From assembly GCA_016800925.1 (NCBI GenBank), contig JABCPU010000002.1:558001-622000 (forward strand): a DNA stretch of 64,000 bases, given 5' to 3'. Below the pieces are notes generated by a model that was given only the letters and a program-made list of their open reading frames with translations, did no database searches and was not told where the DNA came from. This DNA comes from Suillus spraguei (lineage: Eukaryota; Basidiomycota; Agaricomycetes; Boletales; Suillaceae). This document shows positions 37,693-49,486 of the stretch, piece after piece; the first letter of the stretch is position 1; each line of letters opens with the position of its first letter. Both the position numbers and the translations under genes were made by a program.

Positions 37693-38396
37693 ATTCATTG
37701 AATTACACATCTTGACGTGAGTATAGCATTTCTCGTGATTTTGTCATTGAAGAAATCTCTTCGCAATTAAGTTGTGATGTGGACGGTAGTTTTGGTGGCT
37801 TGCAGGGTGACTTCTCATTTGCGATTGCACGCGTCTAATGAACTAATAGTCCAGCGACACCACAAAGAGATCATTTGACTTACAGATAAGCCAGACATCC
37901 TACCAGCATAACCCGTTCAGTAGTATTTTAAATTGCGTGGCAATAAATACAAAACTTACCACAAAGTAAAGATGTACCCTAATATGAACCCTGAATTTTG
38001 CAAATAGGCATTTTAGAGGTGGTAAGAGTGCTGACCGATTACTCCAGGTCCCCATTCCTTCACCTGCGCGTTGAGCTCTGGTGCTAAGTTCCATCGACGA
38101 CTATGTGCCTCGCCACGTTCGTTGGTTGGGCGGGGCAGGTTGAACGGTTGTTCATTGAGCACGATGATTGATCTCTGGTAAGACAGTTTACTCAATATAG
38201 CAGCACGGACCCTTAACCTCGAAATGTCTGCTGGGGTAGGGTCATCTTTTGTAAAACGACATCCAAATCTATAGCACAAATTATGAGACTATCAATTATG
38301 CTTGCAGTACCGATGGGTATACCGCTATTCAAAGACGACAAAAAGAAATATGCAAGAGACGATGAAGATGTACGTGCGTGAGGACGGTCACATATT
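37693..38396. other. Gap between CDT2 and ARL1; one unassigned minus-strand open frame
   Basis: A minus-strand frame at 38013-38279 (SIIVLNEQPFNLPRPTNERG, then RRWNLAPELNAQVKEW) has protein-like composition and could be an exon of a small gene. No family, start or splice partner is clear. The rest is presumably 3' UTR sequence. Confidence 0.35.
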
Positions 38397-39272
38397 CTAC
38401 TTTTTCTGTATTGCATTTACCAACCTGTCGTTTGGATATATCAAGATCGTCAGAATGGGACAAGGTATATCACTGACCAGTCTAATCCTTCCTCTAGACC
38501 CTGCCCCTCTGTTGCACAGCTGCCACGCACACTCCATGGTCTTGACGTCTCGCGACCCGCGAGACCAAGTTGTTCGCTGATATCTTCGGGTTTTAGTGCT
38601 CCTTCGACATCTTGCTTATTGCAGAATACGAGGAGTGGCACGCCATTGAGTTCATCTTCCGAAAGCATGGTCAACAGTTCACTTCGGGACGTCGTCAACC
38701 GCGCATGATCCGAAGAATCAATAACATATATGATAGCAGATGTGTTTGGGAAGTAACATCGCCAATATGGCCTTCGAGCACTATTCAGGAACTGCTGACG
38801 AAGATTAAGTTGTACGCACCGTATGCTAGACTGTCCTCCAAGGTCCCATACTTGGAACTTAATGTTTTTATACTGGATAGTATTGTCAATAAAGTTGAAT
38901 ACAAATTTTTTCATCAAAAACACACCTGGACAGTCTCTACATTAAAGCCGATTGCTGGGTTGTTCCTCGTGAGCCTCAAACCCCACAAAGCCTATGACAC
39001 ACTCACTCGGGATTGTAGAAACCACTTCTCCGATCTGCAAATTTATGTAGATCTACATTGAATATATATTCAATATCACTTACCTGTAATCGGTACAGGA
39101 TTGTCGTCTACGAAAACACCAGTCCATTTGAACCCGAATAACATCATATTGCAAGTGGACATACCTTGCCGGCCGAGTCGAGGCCGAGCATGAGTATACG
39201 GACATCCTGGTCTTTACTCCATCGTACCAGCGATGACAACGATGTAAAAAGTGAAGATATTGTAAGACCCAT
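38397..39272 (-). CDS. ARL1: ARF-like GTPase ARL1
   Basis: A Golgi small GTPase that recruits GRIP-domain golgins. The start MGLTISSLFTSLSSLVRWSK carries Gly2 for N-myristoylation. P-loop GLDSAGK-TTILYRLQ, switch I IPTIGFNVETVQYKNIKFQV, switch II WDLGGQSSIRPYWRCYF, NKQD, and SCAT are all present. The stretch NTSAIIYVIDSSDHARL separates ARL1 from ARF. Exons are small: the exon encoding TTILYRLQ is exactly 24 nt (39084-39107). The last exon is short (LVNAIQKK, stop at 38397) after a GTCAGT...CGACAG intron. Length about 180 residues, as in the family. It is divergent from the WKF gene, 197 bp apart, with a TAG/CAG microsatellite at about 39296-39320 between them. Confidence 0.95.
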
Positions 39273-39469
39273 GGAATCAGTATGCGAGTGCGCCTTGTAG
39301 TAGCAGTAGCAGTAGTAGTGTAAATACTATTTCTAGATGTTTAGCTGGCGACCTTATCACGTGCGCGAGTGAAATCATTCAAGAGTCTACCGGACCCAGT
39401 CCAGCCTCTTTTCAAATTCGAAGTGCTTACCACCGATATCATCCCTAGCGCTCGTGTATCCTGCCCAGC

Positions 39470-40615
39470 ATGTCTGTAGCAGCCATCGAGGATGCATCGC
39501 TCAAATCACACAAAAAGTCCAGGTCCGCGGACTCTCATGCCAAGGATGTAGGTCAAGAACGCGTGAAGTCGAAGAAGAGAAAGCATAGCGAAGCCACTAG
39601 TGACGCGTTGCCCATGGCCACCCCAAAAGATAAAGTAGCTTCTACGACACGAGGTTCTCAGAACGAGAGTAATTCCTTATCTCCTTCAAGTGCACCCTGT
39701 GCAGGAAATATCGCATCCACAAATGTCCAGCTAGCAAACTTAGCTACCAGTGATACGAAGCGGAAAAAGAAGAATAAGAGTTATTCGGGCGACATGGTGC
39801 ATGAGCAGTTGAAAGACGGAAGTGACCAACGCAAGAAGGAGAAGACTAAGAAGAAACTCAAGCACTCAGACGAAGGCCAACACGAGGAAACCGCACTTGA
39901 TGGACAGGTCGAACATTTGAACAACGTCGAGGTCCAAACACCAGAAGGGGCTGCGTCAGAGAAGCCAGAACGGAAAAAGAAGAAGGAGAAGAGAAAGGCT
40001 AAGGAACAGTTGGAAGAAACGCCTGATAGCAAACCGTCCAAAAAAAAGAAGGGCCAGCCTCCACCAGATTTACCCTTCGCAGATCCTAGTGTAGACGAGT
40101 CTCTGTCTGATCAAAGTCGGAAAGGTATGTCGCAACATTCACATGTGTGTTTACTGAGCATATGATGACTTACAGCGTTATCATATGCATATGCACGATT
40201 TGAGAATCCACCGAACTGGAAGTTTAATAAAGCCAAGCAAATATGGTTAATTAAAAGATTGTGGTCCGAAGAAATGGTGAGTTTCTCCTGTGAGTTTGTC
40301 GGTTGGCTGATCGTAGTTTTCTGTGCCAGATACCAGAGAAGTATTTTGTCCTAGTGACTAAATATCTCGCAGATGTGAAGGGGGGAATTCGAGACGTATG
40401 TCTTGCTCACCTTGTTTGATGACTGATCTTACAATGTTCTTCCTTTCTAGAACCTCATACAGATGTGCAATTCCGTAGTGGCCTCAGAGACACCGGATCC
40501 TGTGACCTCGGAGTCAGCCATATTGTCGACTGATCTTTCGAATGGAGGGTTTACTATCACGACCAAAACGACGAGGGCTCATAGCTTACTGAGTGCTCTG
40601 TCGGATGTACAGTGA
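39470..40615 (+). CDS. WKF-domain protein (C7orf50-like)
   Basis: The N-terminal two thirds are basic Lys/Glu-rich with nuclear or nucleolar-type stretches (ERKKKKEKRKAKEQLEETPD). The C terminus carries the WKF domain: YAYARFENPPNWKFNKAKQI, WLIKRLWSEEM, then IPEKYFVLVTKYLADVKGGI. Human C7orf50 has the same domain and is nucleolar; the molecular role is unknown and a ribosome-biogenesis link is inference. Three introns in the C-terminal half split the domain. It ends at 40615, convergent with HEM1, leaving only 175 bp between stop codons, so the 3' UTRs probably overlap. Confidence 0.85.
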
Positions 40616-40790
40616 GACCAACTCATTCTGATGTTGCGTGTTGCAGTGATTTGAAGCATCACTGCAAGAATTGCGGACCTCATGTCACTTTGAAGCAGAC
40701 AAACACACAACCCTAGTACTAAGATCCATCGAAATGACCACACTAGCATTAGAACATGGGTCATACTTAACTACAGTCTCTCAACAAGCA

Positions 40791-43053
40791 TTAAGCCGAA
40801 ACCTCGACAGTAGGCGCGACGGGCAGGGCAATTGGATTGACGGGAGTCTGTGGCGCTTTCACTTTCTTTGCCAGGGCCCCAGCAATGTGCTCCACGGCTC
40901 CAGTCATCAGCACCGCTTCCACCTTCCTCTCCGCCTCGCTCAACTCGACAGCTTCCACCTTCCTCTCCGTCTCGCTCCCGACGGCTCCCAGAAGGCCCTC
41001 AAAGCTCTTCCGAACTATCTGAACTGCATTAACGTCAACAAAGGGTATTTCTCCATCATGCAACGTCCGTGGTTCTCCAGCGATGTTGATCTGAGCATCA
41101 CTCCAGATGGGTTCGACATTTTCCTTGCCTGTACCAACATTGGCACGTCCACCTAACTTTGTCCATTCGCTAATCCGATTAATGTTGAGCTCCGTGAACA
41201 CTGCATCCATTGCAGCAATCAAACCATCAATTTGCTCTGCAGTGTGACGAGGAGTGACAGTGACCCGAAGACGCTCTTCACCCACAGCAACAGTGGGGAA
41301 ATTGATTGCCTGAACGTAAATACCGTATTGGTGAAGAAGTTTGTCGCTAGCTGCTTTGGCGAGACCGGCATCACCAACCAATACCGGGACGATGTGAGAA
41401 GGACCGGGGACAACGGGTATGTCTAGAGCAGCGAAACGTTCCTTGACATTACGAACATTGACCTGCTTCAATGCTCGATCACCAATACAGTGCTTCTGGT
41501 AAATGATGGAAGCTCGAGCACCAGCGACTGTAGCAGGAGGCAGCGAGGTAGTAAAAATGAAGCCGGGTGCGTATGAACGAATCATGTCGATAAGATCGCG
41601 AGACCCCGCGACGTATCCACCAACATTGCCGTATGCCTTGCCAAGTGTACCTGCCAACGGTAAGCCGAGCCCGTCAAATACACATGCATGATAATGACTA
41701 ACCAGTAATCATGTCAATACGATCCATCACGCTGTCCTTGATTGGCTCAGAACTTTGACCGGCCATCATCTGAGATTCCCAGTCGAGATGCTCGGCAACG
41801 CCCGCACCGCGGGGCCCGTAAAGCCCGACAGCATGGACTTCATCCAGGAAAGTTAATGCGCCATACTTCTTAGCCAGGTCACAGATCTCCTTGATAGGTC
41901 CGATACTACCGCACATCGAGTAAACACTCTCAAATGCGATGATTTTAGGGGTGTCCTTTGGATACTTCTGCAGTTTAGCCTCCAGGTCGTCCAGGTCGTT
42001 GTGTTTAAAAATCTCCTTCTTCGCACCGGAGTGCCGAATGCCCTGTATCATGGATGCATGGTTGGAAGCGTCCGAGAAGTAAACGCAACCAGGAAGTTTG
42101 GAACCGAGTGTAGATAAAGTTGCATCATTGGCAACATAGCAAGACGAAAACACGAGCGCGGAGTCCTTGCGATGAAGAGTAGCAAGCTCACGTTCGAGAC
42201 CGAGATGCATAGCACTATTTCCGGCTATGTTTCTAGTGCCCCCAGCGCCTGCACCGTATTTGTCCAGTGCTCGACTGTGTGAAAAATACGTTAGTTTGCG
42301 ACTAAAATCATATGATTGCAGAGGCTATACGTACTGGGTGGTTTCAAGTACGACCGGGTTATTTCCCATTCCCAAATAGTCATTAGCGCACCAAACTTGG
42401 ACTTCTTCCTTGACACTGGCAGTGTGCGCAATTGGAAATTTGGTTGCAAGCCGGTTAATGTTGTTGAAGTAGCGGTAGGACTGATCCTTGTGTTTCTTCT
42501 CAAGCTCGACCGCATAAAACTTGTCATAGTTGTATACATCTGAAGTGGCAGGAGTAGTCTGTGTTTCTGTCATGACAGGTGATTTGGCGGGCTGTTCCTT
42601 TGCAGTAGCGGCAGCCTTATGGAAAGGGCATCCGGCAGCGGCAGCCTTCTGGGCCGTGCTAAGGACCTCTGGTTTAGCTTCAGGTGCCTTCGTAGTAGAT
42701 GCAGAAGCAAGATCGTCCGCCATCCGAGCGGCAGCTCGAGCAGCGGAAGCATGAGGGCATTTAGAGATATCTGCTTCGGAAACACTGGTTCCAGGGAAGA
42801 TACCTTTGCTGTGATGGATTTTCTGGACGTCGGCCTGACCAGCGATACTGGCATAACCAGCGACCATCTGGGTAGAGCGCATTACCAAGGCCGGACCCAT
42901 GATGGGGCAATTCACGGCTTGCTCAGTGAGCTGAGAGATCGAAGAGAATCTGGGGGAAATGGTGCTGCTGAGAGCACGAAGGGTTGAGGTCTTCGTTCCG
43001 CCCAAAAACGGGCAGGAACTCTTGAAACGAGCCAGTGAAGAAAACTTTTCCAT
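40791..43053 (-). CDS. HEM1: 5-aminolevulinate synthase
   Basis: The first haem-pathway enzyme: PLP-dependent condensation of glycine and succinyl-CoA in the mitochondrial matrix. The start [20 protein letters not shown] begins the presequence. Four Cys-Pro haem-regulatory-like motifs follow: SCPFLG, NCPIMG, KCPHAS and GCPFHK. The catalytic part runs from [20 protein letters not shown] through [60 protein letters not shown] and [20 protein letters not shown] with the PLP lysine, to [12 protein letters not shown]. Two introns are checked for phase. The ~110-residue tail has a small internal duplication (ERKVEAV twice). CP motifs in the leader imply feedback by haem on import or stability, as in animal ALAS. 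Confidence 0.96.
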
Positions 43054-44188
43054 GTTGAAGAACTGGGTGCTCTCTCGCACAATATATCGTCAAATCTGAA
43101 ACAGCAAATCAACGGTCAGTGACCCAAATGATGGATACTAGCACAGATATGTTGGCTTACAAGCAAAGTACTGTAGTGAGTGAAAACCGGGACAATATGA
43201 AATTGGGGATTGGAAACTTGAAGAATATTATATCGGAAATTAGGAAAGCGCCCATTGGCTGATGAAAATCACGTGTCAATTCCCCTTTTGTCTAGCGACT
43301 AGTATAACTTTTCGGCCCGCTTCCGGTTCGCTTTATATGGGTCAGTTATTAAATTTGTGATTACATCCAGCATCCAATTTGAATGGTAGCATATCTGCTC
43401 GGCGGCCAGACGACAACGAGTCCAGTGCGTCGACCTTCAGCTGATGGTGTGAGCGTGTGTACGTGTCAATCTGTAAACCAGTGAAAATCATTGGACATGA
43501 TTGATGCACATGACATGCTCAGGTACAAGACCCGTTTAGCGGCGCTCGGCAAGTGAACTCGAACTTTTGGAATTGAGCAACCCTTACAGTAACAGAGCTA
43601 GATAGATAAATGTCTGGCAACATAGTTAACCCCGCAGCTTTGTCGAACAAGAAAAAATATTACTGTGCACTGATGGAGAAACCGTCTTATCAAATAACTT
43701 ATATTGCCGTTTAAGAACACACCCTACTCTTCGTACTGCTCCGCATCCATCCGAGTATACAAGGTTCCCACATGGTTTGAACTACTTTTACTACCGTGTG
43801 GTAAACTATCTAGAAGCAGTCTTACACAAAGCACATCCCTAAACCTTCGCATTCCTAACCCTTAACATTCCTGAAACTGAAGCTTTTCTTGAATATTGAC
43901 CCTTTTCATTGAGCATGTTCATGAATACCAAATGCTAGCACCGTTATCATTACCCGTATAAGTCCGTTTGGGCTACGACTCGCCCGGCTCCCCAAGTGAA
44001 CCTGAATGAACTCGGACTTTTAGAAGTTGGGCGGCGCGTTTAGCTGGTACATTATGGTTTGAAGCATCTCTGCTTGTGTAATAAATTTCGTACAGAAGCG
44101 ACAGTGGTGGCTAGATGATGCAGAACCTTTCTGACCGTGTCTCAGATTTCAAGATCTCAGGTCCAGGTGTCACTGTAATGTAGCCTAC
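43054..44188. other. 1.1 kb upstream of HEM1, no gene seen
   Basis: It holds the HEM1 promoter side and the ARG8 3' flank. Two stretches resemble each other near 43540-43570 and 44000-44030 (CAAGTGAACYYGAA...GGACTTTTRGAA). No open frame of interest. Confidence 0.45.
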
Positions 44189-45941
44189 CTAAGCCTGCAA
44201 AGATGACAGGCACCCTTCAAGCACGTCCATAGCTGTATCCACTTCTTCCTTGTTGACATTTAGAGAGGGCACCAGACGCACGGCATCTTTCCCAGCAGTC
44301 AGCAGGAACACTCCACGCTCCCGTGCCAGTTGTACTACTTCCCCAGGATGTGAGACATTATTGAATCCAAGACCTCGGATGAAACCGCGACCGCGCACGT
44401 GAGGTTGTAGTATCGCTGAGAACCATTTCGGCAAAACTTCGAGCCGGCTGTTCATGTGCGCGCTCATCTCCTTCATATGGGTCACGAACGCACGATCACT
44501 TAGGCGGCTCAAAACGTGATGTCCAACTGCACAAGCCGTAGGTGACCCCCCAAATGTTGTTCCATGAGTGCCTGCCAGCAACTGTCAGTTCCGATAGGCA
44601 ACTCTCATGAGTTGTCGTTCTCACCTGCTGTCATCGTAGATGATATGGTATCACGAAGTAATACGGCACCAATCGGATAACCATTAGCCAGCGGTTTTGC
44701 CATCGTGACGATATCAGGATGACAATCGATTGGTAACACCGAATGTGCCCAAAGACTGCCTGTCCTGTACAGGCCGCACTGCAACACAATTGAATCAATC
44801 AGAAGGCAGTGTGCGACGACGCTACAGATTAAAACAAACTTGAATCTCATCAAAAATCAATACTGTTCCTGTCTCGTCACAGCGTTTGCGCACAGCCCCC
44901 AGCCATTCTTCACTTGCGGCAGTGGCGCCTCCCTCTCCCTGTATGGGCTCGACAATAACCGCACAGGTATCATCAGTGATGAGTCTATGGAGGCATTCCA
45001 AATCATTGAGCTTGCCAACGCTGACACCGGGTATCAACGGTCGAAACGGCATCTGGTATTTCTCCGTCGAAGTGACACTCAAGGCACCCATACTTCGACC
45101 ATGGAAAGAGTTCTCGAAGCACACGATACCGGTTTTAGGACATGATGGATCGTCAACTTTTCCACCAGTGGCCGCGGCCCAACGGTCCTTTCCAACTTTG
45201 CGAGCTATCTTCAGAGCACCTTCATTCGCTTCCGTGCCTGAGTTGGAGAAGAAAACCTTGGCGCCTTGCTTAGTGGCTGAAGAAGACGGAGAGGTGCCGC
45301 CAGCGGCGTAGCCTAGTCCACCTTCTTTGTGAGTGAGCGTCACCAGAAGCTGGGCTAGCTTTGGCGCCCACTCGTTGTAGTATACATTTGAGGTATGGAG
45401 AAGGGTCGATGATTGTCGCTGTAGCACCTATGATGGTATAGCGTAAGTTCCCATCATAATGTATGCTGTCATCCATAATGGTTTAAGATGCAGAATTTGC
45501 TCACCTCTGAGACACCTGGATCCGCATGTCCCAATGCATTCACTGCGATGCCTGCGCTGAAATCAAGGAATTTTCGGCCATCCACGTCCCAGACCCAGCT
45601 GCCACGTCCATGCGAAAGCACGAACGGAGGACGTGCGTAGACAGGAAGAATGTATTCATCGCCAAGCGCTATAGTATTTTTGGTCGCAGAGGATTGTGTA
45701 TGTGCAGAAAAGTCATATACAGGCTTCAAGTAGCGTGTGCTGGGGGATGTTGGAAGCTACGCCTCTTTGCATTTTGTAAACAGGAGTTACAAAACATAGG
45801 CTAGCGTACCTCAGATACAGGATTTGAAGCATATCGCCTAGGTGCTGCTAATTGGGTCGCACTGGAGCCTCGAGCCAAAATTTGCAGCCGGGTAACTGGA
45901 AGAGGGCTCGACAGATGAGCCAGACGCGCAGTGGAGTGCAT
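44189..45941 (-). CDS. ARG8: Acetylornithine aminotransferase
   Basis: A PLP enzyme of mitochondrial arginine synthesis that converts N-acetylglutamate semialdehyde to N-acetylornithine. The basic leader is MHSTARLAHLSSPLPVTRLQ. Class-III aminotransferase blocks: GSWVWDVDGRKFLDFSAGIA, FFSNSGTEANEGALKIARK, CFENSFHGRSMGALSVTSTE, VIVEPIQGEGGATAASEEWL, LIFDEIQ-CGLYRTGSLWAH, MAKPLANGYPIGAVLL (PLP lysine) and THGTTFGGSPTACAVG. The C-terminal half ends DVLEGCLSSLQA. Four or five introns. ARG8 is preferred over ornithine aminotransferase because of the TGSLWAH and YGxHGTTFGG-type blocks and the targeting leader. A TGAGTCA site lies about 110 bp upstream. Confidence 0.92.
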
Positions 45942-46050
45942 GGATGCCTGCGATCAAGTTGGGCTAACTCTCGGAACAATAAATTGGAGGAGAATGTGAA
46001 GGAAGAAAAAAACCACGGCAACCACGACTCATTTGCTGAGCAGTCTTATA

Positions 46051-46057
46051 TGAGTCA
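46051..46057. promoter_or_regulatory. Gcn4/CPC1-type TGAGTCA site upstream of ARG8
   Basis: TGAGTCA matches the bZIP site TGASTCA used by Gcn4/CPC1 in cross-pathway amino-acid control. It lies about 110 bp before the ARG8 start. Arginine genes are classic targets in ascomycetes; regulation here is inferred. Confidence 0.4.
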
Positions 46058-46345
46058 CAGTCTGAGTCCGACTCTGACCGTAACAGCAGATAGGCCACAA
46101 GTCCGGCACAATTATAATTTACGACACAGGAACGAGCCTGGTCAGCAGGGCTAGTGGTAGTATGTAAACAAACAATGAGAGCCAGTAGCATAAAGCATTA
46201 TAGCAGCACTCGAAAAAAGAACACCAATCACCATACATGATGATCGCAGCACAAATTTTGTACAAATTGAAATACAAAGCTGAAGCAAGGTGGGCAAAAA
46301 GCCTCACAACATCCAGAATACGAGTCTAGGTGCTGGCGCAGCATC

Positions 46346-47595
46346 TTAATCTCTGGAGTGACTGCGTCCCGTGCTTACAGACATAGATGAATTCGAAGAA
46401 ACTGAACGACCACGTCCTGTAGGTCGCGGTGATCGAGAGGTATTTTTCCCACGATCTTGGTCGCTCCCATTACGGGGAGGTGGTGAGAGCTCGCGGTCTT
46501 TCCGAGGGGGAGATTCTGACCTATCCCACCCACGTCGGCGGGGTGGTGTTTCTGAGCGATCGCGGCCACGGCGAGGTGACTCTGAGCGCTCACGCGAACG
46601 GCGGGGGAGTGCAGGAGGAGATCGCCTTGATGGTGGTGTTACAGACCCAGAATGCCGATAGTCTGTTCGGTCGGGGGAACGAGACCTTTTGGACTGCACA
46701 GGAGACGGAGAACGCCGACGAGGTGGAGGAGAGCGAGAAGGTGACCTGCGGCGTCGAGCGTCTCTTTCACGTCGCGGGCTTCGGCTCCTTCGGTCACGCT
46801 CTCCACGATAGTCTCTTGGTCGATCCCTGAATGCAGGAACGGGAGGAGGGGGCATTCTCTCCTTCCTTCGGCCGGTCTCTTCCTTTTCTCTCCTTATCCT
46901 ATCTTCCTCCCTCCGACGCAAGCGATCACGTTCTCTCTTATCTGCCTCCCACTTCTGCTTTTGCTCCAACCATTTCAACTTGTCTTCCTCACGCTTCCTC
47001 TCACGCTCCTCTCGCTCAACCATACGACGCATCTTGTTTTCTTCCTGCTTCTCTCGGTCAAATGCATCACCCTCCGTGTAGTTACTTCTCGTGCCCAGTG
47101 CTCGGGCCATTTTGTCGAGTTCAGCCTTTTTGGCAGCTGCAATACCATGCGTATCAGATGGTTTCAATTTTTTCGCGGATGAAGCGAGTGACGCCAAATC
47201 CTTGTTCAAAGTTGTGCGAAGTTCGTCAACTCGCGTTTCGATGGTTGCTTCATCCAGACTGTTGGAATGAGAAGTCAGAGAACCGTTCATGCAAACATTC
47301 AGGTCTACGCGCCCATCATCCTCTAGCTGTAGTTGCAGCTCCAGACATTTGACTTCAACCTTTCTCTTTCTCTCGTGTTCCAAAATAGCTTCGTCCGGTT
47401 CTCTGTGCTTTGGGGGAGCTACATCCCAGGCAGCAGCTCGGTCTGCGGCAGTCTCGTGCACACGAAGTGCCGAGAGATTACGCATGACATAGCCATTTGT
47501 GCCGCTATGATATGTAATCAGCAAGGTGAATTTGACCATTGTCCGAAAGCAGCGCACCTTCCACGGGGAGTGGTTAATCCGATACCGTTGTACAT
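46346..47595 (-). CDS. CWC21: Pre-mRNA splicing factor CWC21 (SRRM2/cwf21 family)
   Basis: The first exon reads MYNGIGLTTPRG and a GTGCGC...CATAG intron joins it to SGTNGYVMRNLSALR. This N-terminal motif is the Prp8/Snu114-contacting signature of Cwc21 and SRRM2. The cwf21 helix follows (PDEAILEHERKRKVEVKCLE, then LELQLQLEDDG). A long charged coiled coil (REERERKREEDKLKWLEQKQ) and a ~170-residue RS domain (RSRSPRRERDARRRRSPSRS) finish the protein. Length near 410 residues. It is longer than yeast Cwc21 and closer to the metazoan form in having an RS tail. It is divergent from the hydrolase, 252 bp apart. Confidence 0.93.
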
Positions 47596-47847
47596 GACGT
47601 TCGAGATGAAGACGGTGAATCGGGTTTAAGCTCAAGATCATAAATAGAATCGGAGTTTAAATGTAGTCTTGCCGGTCCGCCACATCAGACCTTGCCCTGG
47701 ACGCGTTGTGGTAGCGGCAGGCGGACTGCTCCATAATATAATTGCATTAGACCACGCGTACACCCTTCTGCATAATAACCATCCTTCTCTTTTCTTTCAT
47801 CTTTCACCATTACAGCGATCAACCTTCTCCGTAGGCAAGCAGGCGCC

Positions 47848-49486
47848 ATGTCGGCTTCAATACCAGCTAGTACTTCATCCACGTTCCTCCCACTTCCCCC
47901 GGCTAAGGATATACCTGTGACATTCACGGCGAGCTTGAAGAGTTGGTGAGTGAAAGGAAGGCTGATACACATTACTTTCTAACCCTGATGATCCGAGCCA
48001 GGTGGGCTGCGGGCGACAAGCAGGGTACTGCGTCCGAGGAGCGGCTATTGAGGTATGCAACATACCTACATGCATTGAAAGCATGCGTATGACATCATTA
48101 TAGGCGACTTCCGTTCTTCCGGCCAGAACAGATGGCCTCCTCGACCAATGACAGTCCCGTCATTGCACACAGGGAGCGCGTGCAGCTCGCGGCACCGAAG
48201 CACTTCCTAAATACCTTATCAATCAAGTCCACGAAGCCCTCGCCGACTGCACCGCCCCCAGCCGTAGTCCTTCATGGATATGGTGCAGGTCTTGGTTTCT
48301 TCTTTCGTAATTTCCCCGCACTCGCACAATGGGCGGGACACCGTGGCACTGACGTATTCGCTGTGGACTGGCTAGGCATGGGCCGTTCCGCTCGTGTACC
48401 CTTCACTATCAAAGCAAAGCGAGATGACATATCCGGGCGTGTGAATGAAGCCGAGTCCTTCTTCGTCGATTCACTAGAGGAGTGGCGAGCAAAGATGGGC
48501 CTGGAGAAGATGACACTAATTGGACACTCACTTGGCGCTTATTTCAGTGTTGTCTATGCACTGCGGTACCCCACCCGCGTGCACAAGCTCGTTCTTCTCT
48601 CCCCTGCTGGTGTTCCTCATGATCCGAATAATCTTACCATGCCTTCACGCGAACTAACTGACGAAGGTGACTCAGGAAGCACGATATCAGGGAGCCATTC
48701 TGCGGTTGCTGCATCCACCGCGGGTGTTAATCAGATACGAGAAGAGCAGAAGGCCATCAAGGAGAAAGAGAGCCGGTCAAGAAGACTCCTCACATACTTA
48801 TGGGAGGAGGGCTGGAGTCCCTTCCAAGTTGTACGTTCAACCCTTTTCTGGGGTCCCATGCTTGTAGGGAAGGTGTGGAGTATGATATCGTTGAGCAGGC
48901 TGAGACACTGACATGTCCATTCCATACAGTATTCAAGTCGCCGTTTCTCCGGTTTGACGGAAGATGAAACACGCGATATGCATGATTATATTTTAAATAT
49001 CACGCTTGCTAAGGGCTCGGGAGAGTATTGCATATGTAAGTTTTGATTTTGATTTTCAGTCCCTCATCTGATAGGGTTTCGTCTAGCTCATATCCTTGCG
49101 CCCTACGCTCATGCACGTATGCCGCTTGTCGATAGAATAGCCGCGCTCAAAATACCAATAACCTTCATTTGTACGTAACATTCTAGCTTCGTTCTCGAGC
49201 GATCCCTCAGCATTCTCTTAGACGGCGAGCACGATTGGATGGACCCGCAAGGCGGACTGCAGTCTCTCGAGAATTTGCGTGAAGCCGGTAATCATCATAG
49301 CAGGATGTACAATATACCAAATGCTGGTCACCACGGTAGGTTTACCGCCTTGCATATCTCTTTCAGCTGTCTGATCTGGTCTCTTCAGTGTATCTAGATA
49401 ATCCCACGGCTGTGAACGAGCTTCTCGTCGCCGAGCTTGACGATGTCGGGGAGCAGCTGTATCTCTTCGCTGCCTCGCGGTCATGA
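47848..49486 (+). CDS. ABHD4/5-type alpha/beta hydrolase (Cld1/Ict1-like)
   Basis: Related to yeast Cld1 (mitochondrial cardiolipin deacylase), Ict1 and animal ABHD4/5. The start is MSASIPASTSSTFLPLPPAK. Motifs: VVLHGYGAGLGFFFRNFPAL (oxyanion loop), DVFAVDWLGMGRSARVPF, nucleophile elbow LIGHSLGAYFSV with the catalytic Ser (ABHD5 itself has Asn here), LVLLSPAGVPHDPNN, FIYGEHDWMDPQGG with the acid residue, and NAGHHVYLDNP giving the catalytic His and the HX4D acyltransferase-like motif. Five or six introns. The Ser and HX4D together suggest phospholipid deacylase or acyltransferase activity; the exact substrate is not shown by sequence. Confidence 0.9.

Noticed and set aside
46429..47352. Plus-strand frames opposite CWC21
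   Set aside because: Antisense of the RS-rich and charged regions, which have few stops on the other strand.
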